Shown here: positions 1 through 7,868 of the stretch, piece by piece
Position numbering within the stretch: the first letter of the stretch is position 1
Layout: every line of letters starts with the position of its first letter
Source: JAFDVL01 sp043736395
GTDB lineage: Bacteria > Acidobacteriota > Blastocatellia > RBC074
Assembly: GCA_043736395.1 (NCBI GenBank)
Contig: JAYTCQ010000257.1
Span: forward strand, 1-18,040
Direction: 5' to 3'
Length of the DNA stretch: 18,040 nt
The notes under the pieces: model-generated
Seen by the model: the letters and a program-made list of their open reading frames with translations, nothing else
Told to the model about the DNA's origin: nothing
The model's database searches: none
Translations under genes and position numbers: made by a program

Positions 1-34
1 CTTGATGAACCAAATTTTTCAAAGGAATGTAAAT

Positions 35-2167
35 ATGTCTAAGTCCAATTTCACTTTGATCATAGCAATTGTCACTTTTATGATGCTCAACCAATTCGCG
101 TTGGCGCAAAGCCTAACTTACCCAAAGACGAATAAAATAGAGCATAAGGATACGTATCACGGCACGACCATTGCTGATCCATATCGTTGGCTCGAAGATG
201 ATAATTCAAAAGAAACAGCGGCTTGGGTGGAGGCGCAGAACAAAGTCACATTCGATTATTTGAATACGATTCCGTATCGCTCAAAAATCAAAGCCCGCCT
301 CGAACAGCTTTTTAATTTCCCGAAAATTTCGGCTCCGTTTCGGCGCGGTGAATATTACTTTTTTTCAAAGAACGACGGACTGCAAAATCAGAGCGTCTAC
401 TACATGCAAAAAGGGTTGACGGGCGCACCGGAAGTGTTGATTGATCCGAATAAATTTGCGGCGGACGGCACGACGCGACTGGTGGCATTTTCACTTTCCA
501 AAGACGGAAAATATTTGGGCTACGGCTTATCGCAGGGCGGATCTGATTGGCAGGAATATCACGTCATGGAAGTCGCTACGCGTAAAGTCCTTGATGATAC
601 GGTGAAGTGGGTGAAGGTGTCAGGACTGTCGTGGGGCGCGAATGGATTTTTTTACAGCCGTTATCCTGAACCTGAAAAAGGTCACGAGCTTTCGACGAAA
701 AATGAAGATCATCAGGTCTGGTTTCACAAGGTAGGAACGTCGCAATCTCAAGACGAATTGGTGTATTCCGACAAAAGGAATCCGCAAAGATTTCACGGCG
801 TGAGCGTTACTGAAGATCAACGATTCGCGTTGCTGAATATTTCTGATCGCGGCAAAGGTAAAAAAGGGAACGCGATTTTCTTCCGCGATTTATCGAAGCC
901 GGAAAAAGATTTCACGCAGATTGTAGGCGAAATTGGAGATGATAGTTTTGAGGTGATTGATAATGTCGGCGACAAATTTTTGATCGAAACAAACAAGAAT
1001 GCGCCCAACGGAAAAGTCGTGCTTTACGATCCAAGAGCAAAAACCTGGACTGATGTTCTGCCCGAAAAACCGGAACCGCTACAAAATGCCGGAACAGCCG
1101 GAGGCAAGCTGTTTCTGACCTATTCTAAGGACGTGACGACGCGTGCCTATGTGTATAGTTTAAGCGGGAAACTTGAAAATGAAGTCGTCTTACCAGGTGT
1201 TGGAACGGCGGGCGGCTTCGGCGGAAACATGGATGACAAATTTGTTTTCTATAGTTTCACCTCGATGAATTATCCCCCGACAACTTTTCGTTATGACATT
1301 GCGACGAAAAAATCTTCGGTCTTTCGCACGATAGATATTGCCGGATTCAAAGCCGACGACTACGAAACAAAACAGGTGTTTTATCCAAGCAAAGACGGCA
1401 CAAAAATTCCGATGTTTCTGGTTTACAAAAAAGGCTTGAAGCTGGACGGCAACAATCCCACGGTGCTGTACGGCTACGGCGGATTTAATATTACGACTTC
1501 ACCAACGTTTAGCCCGTTGCGGATTGCGTTGCTCGAACAGGGTTTTGTGTATGCTTCGGCGAACATTCGTGGCGGTGCTGAATACGGCGAAAAATGGCAC
1601 GAAGCGGGAACGAAACTCAAAAAACAAAATGTGTTTGATGACTTCATCGCGGCGGCGGAATGGTTGATTGCGAGCAAATATACTTCAAGCGAAAAGCTGG
1701 CGTTGCAGGGCGGATCGAACGGGGGATTATTAGTTGGTGCGGTGATGAATCAGCGTCCCGAATTATTCAAAGTCGCGTTGCCTGCGGTGGGCGTGATGGA
1801 CATGCTGCGCTTCCATAAATTCACGATCGGCTGGAACTGGATTGCCGATTACGGTTCATCCGATAACCCGGAAGAATTCAAAGCAATTCGTGCTTATTCT
1901 CCCTTGCACAACATCAAAGAAGGCGTGAAATATCCGGCGACGATGATTACGACAGCGGATCATGATGATCGTGTAGTCCCTGCGCATAGCTTCAAATACG
2001 CTGCGACGTTGCAGGAAAAAGCGGCGGGCAGCACGACGAATCCATTGCTGATTCGCATTGATACAAAATCAGGACACGGCGCCAGCAATACCACAAAAGC
2101 ACTGGAAAGCACGGCGGATGTGTATGCGTTTTTGATTCATAATTTGGGAGTGAAAACGAGTTACTAA
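35..2167 (+). CDS. Secreted prolyl oligopeptidase (peptidase family S9A)
   Basis: Serine peptidase that cleaves short peptides after proline, probably in the periplasm. The ATG at 35 is preferred over TTG 2 or ATG 5 because AAAGGA (21-26) lies 8 nt upstream and the protein then begins with a typical signal peptide (Lys near the N-terminus, hydrophobic core, likely cleavage after Ala-Leu-Ala at residue 24). This gives 710 residues, the normal family length. The catalytic triad is visible: Ser561 in GGSNGG, Asp645 in HDDRVVP and His681 in SGHGAS, spaced as in mammalian POP. The middle of the protein (about 90-460) is the seven-bladed propeller region and the C-terminal third is the alpha/beta hydrolase. 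The gene is complete and nothing is missing. Its promoter must lie upstream of the window. Family is certain; the natural substrate is not known. Confidence 0.95.
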   Translation: MSKSNFTLIIAIVTFMMLNQFALAQSLTYPKTNKIEHKDTYHGTTIADPYRWLEDDNSKETAAWVEAQNKVTFDYLNTIPYRSKIKARLEQLFNFPKISAPFRRGEYYFFSKNDGLQNQSVYYMQKGLTGAPEVLIDPNKFAADGTTRLVAFSLSKDGKYLGYGLSQGGSDWQEYHVMEVATRKVLDDTVKWVKVSGLSWGANGFFYSRYPEPEKGHELSTKNEDHQVWFHKVGTSQSQDELVYSDKRNPQRFHGVSVTEDQRFALLNISDRGKGKKGNAIFFRDLSKPEKDFTQIVGEIGDDSFEVIDNVGDKFLIETNKNAPNGKVVLYDPRAKTWTDVLPEKPEPLQNAGTAGGKLFLTYSKDVTTRAYVYSLSGKLENEVVLPGVGTAGGFGGNMDDKFVFYSFTSMNYPPTTFRYDIATKKSSVFRTIDIAGFKADDYETKQVFYPSKDGTKIPMFLVYKKGLKLDGNNPTVLYGYGGFNITTSPTFSPLRIALLEQGFVYASANIRGGAEYGEKWHEAGTKLKKQNVFDDFIAAAEWLIASKYTSSEKLALQGGSNGGLLVGAVMNQRPELFKVALPAVGVMDMLRFHKFTIGWNWIADYGSSDNPEEFKAIRAYSPLHNIKEGVKYPATMITTADHDDRVVPAHSFKYAATLQEKAAGSTTNPLLIRIDTKSGHGASNTTKALESTADVYAFLIHNLGVKTSY

Positions 2168-2174
2168 TACAAAA

Positions 2175-2268
2175 AAAATCAAACGGCAAAAGGCAAATAT
2201 CAAAAATTGAAAGGGCGGAGCTTTTTAAATTTAAAATTTTAAGTGCCGACCTTTTGCCTTTTGATTTT
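2175..2268. repeat. Intergenic inverted repeat A, heptamer-based
   Basis: The arms at 2175-2193 and 2250-2268 pair at 18 of 19 positions around an AT-rich centre. The left arm reads as degenerate head-to-tail heptamers starting CAAA (at 2180, 2187, 2194 and 2201). The right arm has two perfect tandem copies of CCTTTTG (2250 and 2257), the complement of the CAAAAGG unit. The element starts 7 nt after the oligopeptidase stop and ends 12 nt before the dehydrogenase ATG, so it fills the gap. There is no clear T-tract after the stem. Confidence 0.8.
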
Positions 2269-2280
2269 ATTCAAATTCTT

Positions 2281-3066
2281 ATGCGTTACGAAAATAAAGT
2301 CACCATCATCACCGGCGGTACCAAAGGCATTGGCGAAGGCTGCGTACGAGTGTTCGTCGAAGCTGGAGCCAAAGTAGTTTTTTGCGCTCGCAATGAAGCG
2401 CAAGGGCGTGCGCTGGAAACCGAAATGAATGCGCTCAATAAAGGCGAAGCGCTTTTTATCAAGTGCGATGTTTCCAGCGTTGAAGATATCGAAAATCTCA
2501 TCGAGGCGACGGTCGAAATTTACGGACGGATTGATTGCTTAATCAATAATGCCGGATGGCATCCGCCGCATAAACCGATTGAGGAATTTTCGGCGCAGGA
2601 CTTCCGCGATCTGCTTGATCTGAATCTGGTCAGCATTTTTGCGGCGTGTAAATCGGCGCTGCCGTTCCTCAGAAAGGCGCAGGGAAATATCATCAATATG
2701 TCCAGCCTGACGGGGTCCATGGGACAGCTTTACGCGACGACGTATGCGGCAACAAAAGGCGGAATAACTGCCTTTACGAAAGCCTTAGCCGTAGACGAAG
2801 CGGCGTACGGCGTGCGTGTGAATAGTATCTCTCCCGGCAATATTTATACACCGCTCTGGCAGGAAGCGATTGATGCTTCGAGCGATCCCGCGCAAACCCG
2901 CAAAGACGGCGATCAGGCGCAGTTGCTTGGACGTATGGGAACGATCGAAGAAGCTGGCAGAATGTGTTTATTTTTAGCGGCGGAAGCGACGTTCTCAACC
3001 GGGACAGATTTTCTGATTACGGGCGGCGCCGAATTATCTTACGGGAAAAAAACTCGCATTGAGTAA
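2281..3066 (+). CDS. Short-chain dehydrogenase/reductase, HSD17B14-like
   Basis: Classical SDR, 261 aa, cytosolic, NAD(P)-dependent oxidoreductase. The Rossmann glycine motif TGGTKGIG is at residues 11-18, NNAG at 89-92, and the catalytic set is Ser142, Tyr155 and Lys159 (YAATK). Several segments closely match my recollection of human HSD17B14/DHRS10: the RY..KV start, NNAG followed by WHPP, LPFLRKAQGN, PGNIYTPLW and a C-terminal TGGAELSYG. Human HSD17B14 acts on steroids in vitro and has been reported to be an L-fucose dehydrogenase, so a sugar or hydroxy-compound substrate is possible here. The ATG at 2281 is chosen over an in-frame TTG at 2254, which lies inside the inverted repeat. No Shine-Dalgarno sequence is visible. 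The gene is convergent with the PBP gene. SDR family is certain; substrate is open. Confidence 0.93.
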   Translation: MRYENKVTIITGGTKGIGEGCVRVFVEAGAKVVFCARNEAQGRALETEMNALNKGEALFIKCDVSSVEDIENLIEATVEIYGRIDCLINNAGWHPPHKPIEEFSAQDFRDLLDLNLVSIFAACKSALPFLRKAQGNIINMSSLTGSMGQLYATTYAATKGGITAFTKALAVDEAAYGVRVNSISPGNIYTPLWQEAIDASSDPAQTRKDGDQAQLLGRMGTIEEAGRMCLFLAAEATFSTGTDFLITGGAELSYGKKTRIE

Positions 3067-3151
3067 GAAGCGTTCAGAGTTCACGCTTCAGCGTGTGAAC
3101 GCCAGCGAAGCGCGGCGTTCGGCACACTAAAGTGTGAACTCTAAACGCTTC
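3067..3151. repeat. Composite palindrome B between convergent genes
   Basis: An outer stem (3067-3084 with 3134-3151, 17 of 18 paired) encloses three smaller hairpins: CACGC/GCGTG (3082-3095), GAACGCC/GGCGTTC (3097-3120) and CACACT/AGTGTG (3123-3136). The inner hairpins partly compete with the outer stem, so alternative folds are possible. The element fills the gap exactly, from the base after the dehydrogenase stop to within 2 nt of the PBP stop. It could serve as a bidirectional terminator for the two converging transcripts, although neither side has a strong T-tract. Confidence 0.8.
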
Positions 3152-3152
3152 T

Positions 3153-5765
3153 TTAATGACGAGCCGATTTCGGACAAAAATTGATGGGTTCGCGACCAAT
3201 TTTATATCGGCGCATGGCGGTATTTGAGCAGGACTCTGAAGGTAATAATCCGGTTACAACACAAACTTCAAATGTCAAATAATTACTATCAGTCAAATTC
3301 TGGCGGACAGGTTGGTCGGACAGAATTGAAGTCACTTTTGGAGGAGGTGCTTTAGGTTTTTCGGGATCGGCATTTATGTCTTTGCTGTCAGGCGCTGGTT
3401 CATATTGATCATCTTCAGGATTGCCTTCGACCGGTATCGCCCCTGTCGGCTCCGTCCCGTTAATAAACAATTCAATTCTTCCGGTATTATTCTTCGCCGT
3501 TAATCCCGTCGCTGGATCAATCATTGTTTGAATGATGCCTTCCGGGACTTCAAATTCTCCGCCGAGTTCAGGTCGTATTGCTAATGCCCGCGACATGAAA
3601 TCAGCCCAAATCGGTGCTGCGGTATTGCCTCCGGTCATTCTCAAATCTGACGAATCATCGAAGCCAACGTAAACGGCGCAAACTAAATTTGGCGTGTAAC
3701 CCACGAACCATCCATCGCGTGAACTGCCTGTTTTTCCAGCAGCAGGCGCGCGAAATCCCATCTGCCGAACACGTGTTCCTGTTCCTCTATTCAGAACATC
3801 TTTCATCATCGAAGTCATGATGTAAGCGACCTGCGAAGAGACCACCTGCTTGGTTTCTCTTGATGGCATTTCTAATGCCGCACCTTTGGCGTCAGTAATG
3901 CGACGAAAGACTGTGGGAGCTGTGCGTTTGCCTTTATTGGCGAACATCGTGTACGCCGAAGCCATTTGCAGCGGCGTCGCTTCGGCCACGCCGAGCGCCA
4001 TCGAAGGATAGGTTGGTGGTTTGGGCAATCCAGCTTTTTCAGCCAATCGTGCGATTTCATTGAAGCCGACGCGTTCGGCTAATTCTACGGTAATGACATT
4101 TTTGGAATTGACCAGCGCATCACGCAGCGTAATGTTTTTATTGCTAAACGTGTCGCCGAAATTATTCGGTTTGTATTCTTCATTGAAGCCGTAACGAAAT
4201 ACTTTGGCTGAATCCATAAACAACGTAGCCGGCGTAAAGGTTTCGCCGCCGTATTCAGCAGTATTAATCGCCGCCGTATAAACAAAGGGTTTGAAGACTG
4301 ATCCTGGTTGACGTTTGGCATCAGCGGCGCGGTTGAATTGAGAAGTCTCGTAATCTTTGCCACCGATCATTGCCACAACTTCTCCGGTTTTCGGATTCAT
4401 TGCCACGAGCGCGGCCTGCAAGCCCGCGACTCCTCCTTTACGCCGGGCAAAGCCGCGTTCAAGGGCACGAATATTTTTGGTGACGGCTTGATAAGCGGCG
4501 CGCTGCAAATCCAAATCTATCGTTGAATAAATGCGGAGCGCACGCGCCGAACCATTGCCATCGTCAAGATGTTTTTCGACTTGCTTGGTTAAGTAATCAA
4601 TGAAATACGGAGCTTCAGAAATATCCAGGCGACCCGCCCCGTTGCCTTTAATTCCCAGCGGTAGTTGTTTGGCGCGTTGCGCCTCAGACTCGGAAATTTT
4701 TCCTTGATTGGCTAATTCGTTCAGGACAAAATCTCGTCGCTCTCTGGTTCGATCAGGGTATTTCAGCGGTGCGTATAAATGATTTGGACTGCGAATAATA
4801 CCCGCCAGCATTGCGGCTTCAGCGATGTTAATTTGAGAAATATCTTTATCGAAATATGCCCGCGCCGCTTCACTGAATCCTTTGATCTGGAATCCGGCGC
4901 GTTGCCCAAGATAGGCTTCGTTGCAGTACATCGCAAAGATTTGCTCTTTATTCATCCGCTGCTCAAGGATGATTGAAATGAAGGCTTCTTTCAGCTTGCG
5001 CGTATAGGTTTGTTCGGTCGTCAGAAAAAGATTTTTGACTAATTGTTGGGTGATCGAACTGCCGCCGCTGGTGATGCGTCCTTCTTCGGTATTGCGAAAA
5101 AAGGCGCGTAATATCCCACGCCAATCTACGCCGTAATGTTCAAAAAAACGTCGGTCTTCAATCGCTGTGATTGAATCAACAAGGATTTGTGGGACGTCTC
5201 GATATTCAATGTTCTTACGCTTTTCGCGTTCAGGATTTTGCAGTGAAGAAATTAATTCCGGTTCAATTTCAGCCGTCTGCAATGATTCGCCGGTTTCCGT
5301 ATCATTGATTGATTGAATCCCATTAGCTCCGAAGCCAACTTTTAAGGTTCGAAAACTCTTAATGCCGTTAATAATTGCATCATCGCCAGGGAAAATATCT
5401 ACCACATTTCCACGAGTTGTAAACACGCTGCGTTTTTCATTTTTGGTGGAGCCGCGCTCTAAATATCCGTTGTGTTTGAGCTGTGAGATCAGCTCGGCAG
5501 ACTTCATCGAACTGCCGACGCGTAAATGCTTCGGAGCCGCATAAATACCTTGCGAGCGCATAAACACATCGCCGCTCAAAGCCGAATCCAGCATCACGGA
5601 ATATTCCTGATAATAAAAATAAACGACACCAGCGGCGATTAATCCAACAATTAAAAGAGGAACAAGGATGAGACGCGAAAAGATCACATCGAAGAAACTT
5701 CGCAGGTGAGTGGGGGAGGATTTTTTTCGTTTGCGCGCGCTTGAAGAGGAGCGACGTTGAGACAT
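3153..5765 (-). CDS. Class A penicillin-binding protein (bifunctional PBP1B-type)
   Basis: Inner-membrane peptidoglycan synthase that polymerises lipid II and cross-links stem peptides. With ATG at 5765 (AAGGA 8 nt upstream) it has 870 aa; an upstream TTG at 5786 has weaker support. A basic cytoplasmic tail (residues 1-31) precedes one membrane anchor (about 32-52). The next region, about 70-150, resembles the UB2H domain of E. coli PBP1B, which binds an outer-membrane activator there. The glycosyltransferase (GT51) domain shows EDRRFFEHYG from Glu203 and GGSSITQQLVKNL. The transpeptidase has Ser489-x-x-Lys492 (GSVFK), Ser554-Lys-Asn and KTGS from Lys678. The C-terminal tail is proline- and acid-rich and ends with a Cys-containing stretch. 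All catalytic motifs are intact. The neighbouring genes are not cell-wall genes, though a cis-prenyltransferase lies 7 kb away. Confidence 0.95.
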   Translation of the reverse strand: MSQRRSSSSARKRKKSSPTHLRSFFDVIFSRLILVPLLIVGLIAAGVVYFYYQEYSVMLDSALSGDVFMRSQGIYAAPKHLRVGSSMKSAELISQLKHNGYLERGSTKNEKRSVFTTRGNVVDIFPGDDAIINGIKSFRTLKVGFGANGIQSINDTETGESLQTAEIEPELISSLQNPEREKRKNIEYRDVPQILVDSITAIEDRRFFEHYGVDWRGILRAFFRNTEEGRITSGGSSITQQLVKNLFLTTEQTYTRKLKEAFISIILEQRMNKEQIFAMYCNEAYLGQRAGFQIKGFSEAARAYFDKDISQINIAEAAMLAGIIRSPNHLYAPLKYPDRTRERRDFVLNELANQGKISESEAQRAKQLPLGIKGNGAGRLDISEAPYFIDYLTKQVEKHLDDGNGSARALRIYSTIDLDLQRAAYQAVTKNIRALERGFARRKGGVAGLQAALVAMNPKTGEVVAMIGGKDYETSQFNRAADAKRQPGSVFKPFVYTAAINTAEYGGETFTPATLFMDSAKVFRYGFNEEYKPNNFGDTFSNKNITLRDALVNSKNVITVELAERVGFNEIARLAEKAGLPKPPTYPSMALGVAEATPLQMASAYTMFANKGKRTAPTVFRRITDAKGAALEMPSRETKQVVSSQVAYIMTSMMKDVLNRGTGTRVRQMGFRAPAAGKTGSSRDGWFVGYTPNLVCAVYVGFDDSSDLRMTGGNTAAPIWADFMSRALAIRPELGGEFEVPEGIIQTMIDPATGLTAKNNTGRIELFINGTEPTGAIPVEGNPEDDQYEPAPDSKDINADPEKPKAPPPKVTSILSDQPVRQNLTDSNYLTFEVCVVTGLLPSESCSNTAMRRYKIGREPINFCPKSARH

Positions 5766-5809
5766 AGTACAATTCCTTGACGGCAATGCTTCAAGATTCT
5801 GAACTCAAC

Positions 5810-5837
5810 TTTATGCCGAACCCGTGGCAGTAGTCAA
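5810..5837 (-). promoter_or_regulatory. Candidate sigma70-type promoter for the PBP gene
   Basis: On the minus strand, TTGACT (5837-5832) is followed after 16 nt by CATAAA (5815-5810). The predicted start site near 5803 leaves a leader of about 38 nt carrying the AAGGA ribosome site. The -35 matches 5 of 6 consensus bases and the -10 matches 4 of 6, so this is plausible but not strong. Confidence 0.4.
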
Positions 5838-5873
5838 ACCGCAGTAGATGGGGGATACTAGGAAAGCAAGTCA

Positions 5874-5939
5874 GAAGAAGGAACGATGAAGGATGAATGG
5901 CGTTTGCAGCACTGATTCATCCTTCATCGTTCCTTCTTC
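5874..5939. repeat. Perfect 25-bp inverted repeat C, heptamer-based
   Basis: The arms 5874-5898 and 5915-5939 are perfectly complementary over 25 bp with a 16-nt loop. The left arm is in exact 7-nt register: GAAGAAG at 5874, GAACGAT at 5881, GAAGGAT at 5888, GAATGGC at 5895. The right arm is the mirrored series CTGATTC, ATCCTTC, ATCGTTC, CTTCTTC (5912-5939). The right arm ends 15 nt before the hydroxylase ATG. There is no T-tract, so it does not look like a classic terminator. Confidence 0.88.
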
Positions 5940-5954
5940 ATCGTTTCAAAAATT

Positions 5955-6806
5955 ATGGATCCGCTCGAAACTCAAATTGGAATTATCGCGTTTGCCGTCT
6001 TCATTCTTAGCACCGTGCTTGAATGGTGGTACTGGCGCAGCCGCGATCCGCGCAAGTATTTTATCAAAGATACGCTGGTCAACTACTCGCTGGTTCTGAT
6101 GCAAGTTGTGCTGGATGGAATCGCCAAAGCACTGTTTGTATTTTTTATTTTGAACTGGATTCGGAGTCACGGATTCAATTTAATTTCGGAGTCGCAGCAA
6201 TTTCAATGGTGGAGCATTGCGCTTTCTTTTTTAGGCGTAGATTTGTGCTATTACTGGTTTCACCGCGCCAGCCATCGTGTGCGGGCTTTGTGGGCAATTC
6301 ACGTCACGCATCATTCATCAGAGCTGATGAATTTCTCGACGGCTTTGCGGCAACCGGTGCTGGAACATTTGATTGATTGGCTGTGGTTCATTCCGCTGGC
6401 GATGATTGGATTTTCGGCGAAGCTGATTTTGTTGTGCTACGGATTTAATTTGATCTACCAGTTTTTTGTGCATACAGAAGTCGTGTATAAATTTCCGCAC
6501 TGGATCGAATTTGTGATGAATACGCCATCGCATCATCGCGTCCATCACGGGACGAATGATGAGTACATCGATAAAAACTACGCCGGAGTTTTTATTTTCT
6601 GGGATCGAATTTTCGGATCATTTGTGGAAGAAAAAGCCAAAGTGAAATACGGAATTTTGCATCCGGTACATTCGTACAATCCCTTGTATCTGGCGTTTCA
6701 TCTTTGGGCGGAAATTTGGCACGATGTGCGACAACCGTCCAGTTTATTGACAAAATTGAAATTAATTTTTGCACCGCCTGGAGGAGAAGTTCGCAGTTCG
6801 CAGTGA
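5955..6806 (+). CDS. Sterol desaturase/fatty acid hydroxylase superfamily membrane protein
   Basis: Integral membrane di-iron oxygenase of 283 aa. The histidine clusters that bind iron in this superfamily are present and correctly ordered: H103-R-A-S-H107, H116-V-T-H-H120, and H193-H-R-V-H-H198, plus an intervening His173 in FVHTEVV. Hydrophobic segments near residues 5-25, 35-60, 80-100 and 135-170 fit a membrane-embedded enzyme with a cytoplasmic active site. Likely reactions are O2-dependent hydroxylation of a lipid, sterol or alkylglycerol chain; the exact substrate cannot be read from sequence. The ATG at 5955 has no visible Shine-Dalgarno and sits just behind inverted repeat C. The last residues (about EVRSSQ) are encoded by the left arm of the next repeat, suggesting the natural C-terminus was altered by the repeat. 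Confidence 0.9.
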   Translation: MDPLETQIGIIAFAVFILSTVLEWWYWRSRDPRKYFIKDTLVNYSLVLMQVVLDGIAKALFVFFILNWIRSHGFNLISESQQFQWWSIALSFLGVDLCYYWFHRASHRVRALWAIHVTHHSSELMNFSTALRQPVLEHLIDWLWFIPLAMIGFSAKLILLCYGFNLIYQFFVHTEVVYKFPHWIEFVMNTPSHHRVHHGTNDEYIDKNYAGVFIFWDRIFGSFVEEKAKVKYGILHPVHSYNPLYLAFHLWAEIWHDVRQPSSLLTKLKLIFAPPGGEVRSSQ

Positions 6807-6911
6807 AAAGAGTTCGCAGTCTTGTGATGAACTGTCTTGACTGCGAACCGCGAACTGTCAACTGCGAACTTCTTCATACTGCGAACTGCGAACTTTCCTA
6901 ACTGCGAACTT
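6783..6911. repeat. Inverted heptamer-repeat element D (AGTTCGC/GCGAACT)
   Basis: The left side has AGTTCGC at 6788, 6795 and 6811. The right side has its complement GCGAACT at 6850, 6864, 6881, 6888 and 6904, plus the variant GCGAACC at 6843. The longest pairing is 6787-6804 with 6878-6895 (18 bp, perfect), extendable with one indel to 6783 and 6898; a nested 10-bp stem pairs 6812-6821 with 6839-6848. The left arm overlaps the hydroxylase stop codon and the last right-arm unit ends 4 nt before the SMP-30 ATG. Several alternative pairings are possible because the units are interchangeable. Confidence 0.88.
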
Positions 6912-6914
6912 TTT

Positions 6915-7787
6915 ATGATTGAACTTGAATTTAACGCTAAAGCCAAACTCGGCGAAGGGCCGTGCTGGGATGCGCGGAAACAATTATTACACTGGGTAGA
7001 CATCGAACGGTTTGAGCTGCATACCTATAATCCAGCTACCAAAACGGATCGTTTTATCAATGTAGGACAGCACATCGGGGCAGCCGTAGTCCGAAAATCC
7101 GGAGGCTTCGTCGTGGCGCTCCGCGATGGAATTTATCATTTGGATGAAGCTACGGAAGCGTTGACGAAGCTGGCTGATCCTGAACCGGACAGTCCTGAAA
7201 ATCGCTTCAACGACGGCAAGTGCGATCCGGCAGGAAGGTTCTGGGCGGGGACGTTATTTATTCCTGAAACTGAATTGCATCGCGGAAATTTATATCGTCT
7301 GGAAACAGATTTGACAGCTTCGATGCAAATGACGAGCGTCTCCATTTCAAACGGACTGGCGTGGAGTCCTGACGAAAAAACGATGTATTTTATTGACTCT
7401 CCAACACGTCATTGCGTCGCGTTTGATTACGATAAGGCGACGGGCGAAATTTCCAATCGTCGCGTGAGTGTAGAAATTCCCGAAGGCGAAGGCTGGCCTG
7501 ACGGCATGAACATTGACGCTGAAGGAATGCTCTGGATCGCGCTGTGGGATGGCTGGGCGGTGCGGAGATACAATCCACACAACGGAGAATTACTCGCGCA
7601 AATTGATTTACCAGTTGCGCGTCCGACTTCGTGCGTGTTTGGCGGAGAAGATTTGCGGACGTTGTACATCACTTCTGCGAGTACACGATTGGATGCAGCG
7701 GCGCTCGCGAAGCAGCCGTTAGCCGGAGGAATTTTTAGCGTAAATCCGGGCGTGCAGGGAACGGCGACGATGGAATTTTTAGGGTGA
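6915..7787 (+). CDS. SMP-30/gluconolactonase/LRE family protein
   Basis: Six-bladed beta-propeller hydrolase, 290 aa, usual family length. Members open sugar lactones using a divalent metal. Visible family signatures are the N-terminal LGEGPCWD with metal-ligand Glu14, RFNDGKCDP..RFWAGT with Asn99 and Asp100, the SNGLAWS motif with Asn146, and WPDGMN with the catalytic/metal Asp196. No signal peptide, so it is probably cytosolic. The start at ATG 6915 is chosen because an in-frame upstream extension to 6837 is translated purely from heptamer repeats. No Shine-Dalgarno is seen; the ATG follows directly after repeat D. If the dehydrogenase at 2281 oxidises a sugar, this could hydrolyse the lactone, but the two are 3.8 kb apart and the link is speculative. 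Confidence 0.92.
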   Translation: MIELEFNAKAKLGEGPCWDARKQLLHWVDIERFELHTYNPATKTDRFINVGQHIGAAVVRKSGGFVVALRDGIYHLDEATEALTKLADPEPDSPENRFNDGKCDPAGRFWAGTLFIPETELHRGNLYRLETDLTASMQMTSVSISNGLAWSPDEKTMYFIDSPTRHCVAFDYDKATGEISNRRVSVEIPEGEGWPDGMNIDAEGMLWIALWDGWAVRRYNPHNGELLAQIDLPVARPTSCVFGGEDLRTLYITSASTRLDAAALAKQPLAGGIFSVNPGVQGTATMEFLG

Positions 7788-7792
7788 AAAAA

Positions 7793-7855
7793 GTGTACCG
7801 CAAACATCTTGTTTGCGGCTCCAAATGAGCGACAAACGGGACGTTTGTCGTACAC
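7793..7855. repeat. Composite palindrome E with two internal hairpins
   Basis: A terminal stem GTGTAC/GTACAC (7793-7798 with 7850-7855) encloses two perfect hairpins: CCGCAAAC/GTTTGCGG (7798-7805 with 7811-7818, 5-nt loop) and CGACAAACG/CGTTTGTCG (7830-7838 with 7842-7850, 3-nt loop). The fold is a three-way junction, with one base shared at each inner end of the outer stem. It begins 5 nt after the SMP-30 stop and ends 13 nt before the pseudouridine synthase ATG. Confidence 0.8.
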
Positions 7856-7868
7856 GTTTCGATTTATT

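Noticed and set aside
6837..6914. In-frame N-terminal extension of the SMP-30 protein
   Set aside because: The extension is a translation of GCGAACT repeats; homology begins at the Met at 6915.
7809..7868. In-frame N-terminal extension of the pseudouridine synthase
   Set aside because: It is translated palindrome E; the S4 domain begins right after Met 7869.
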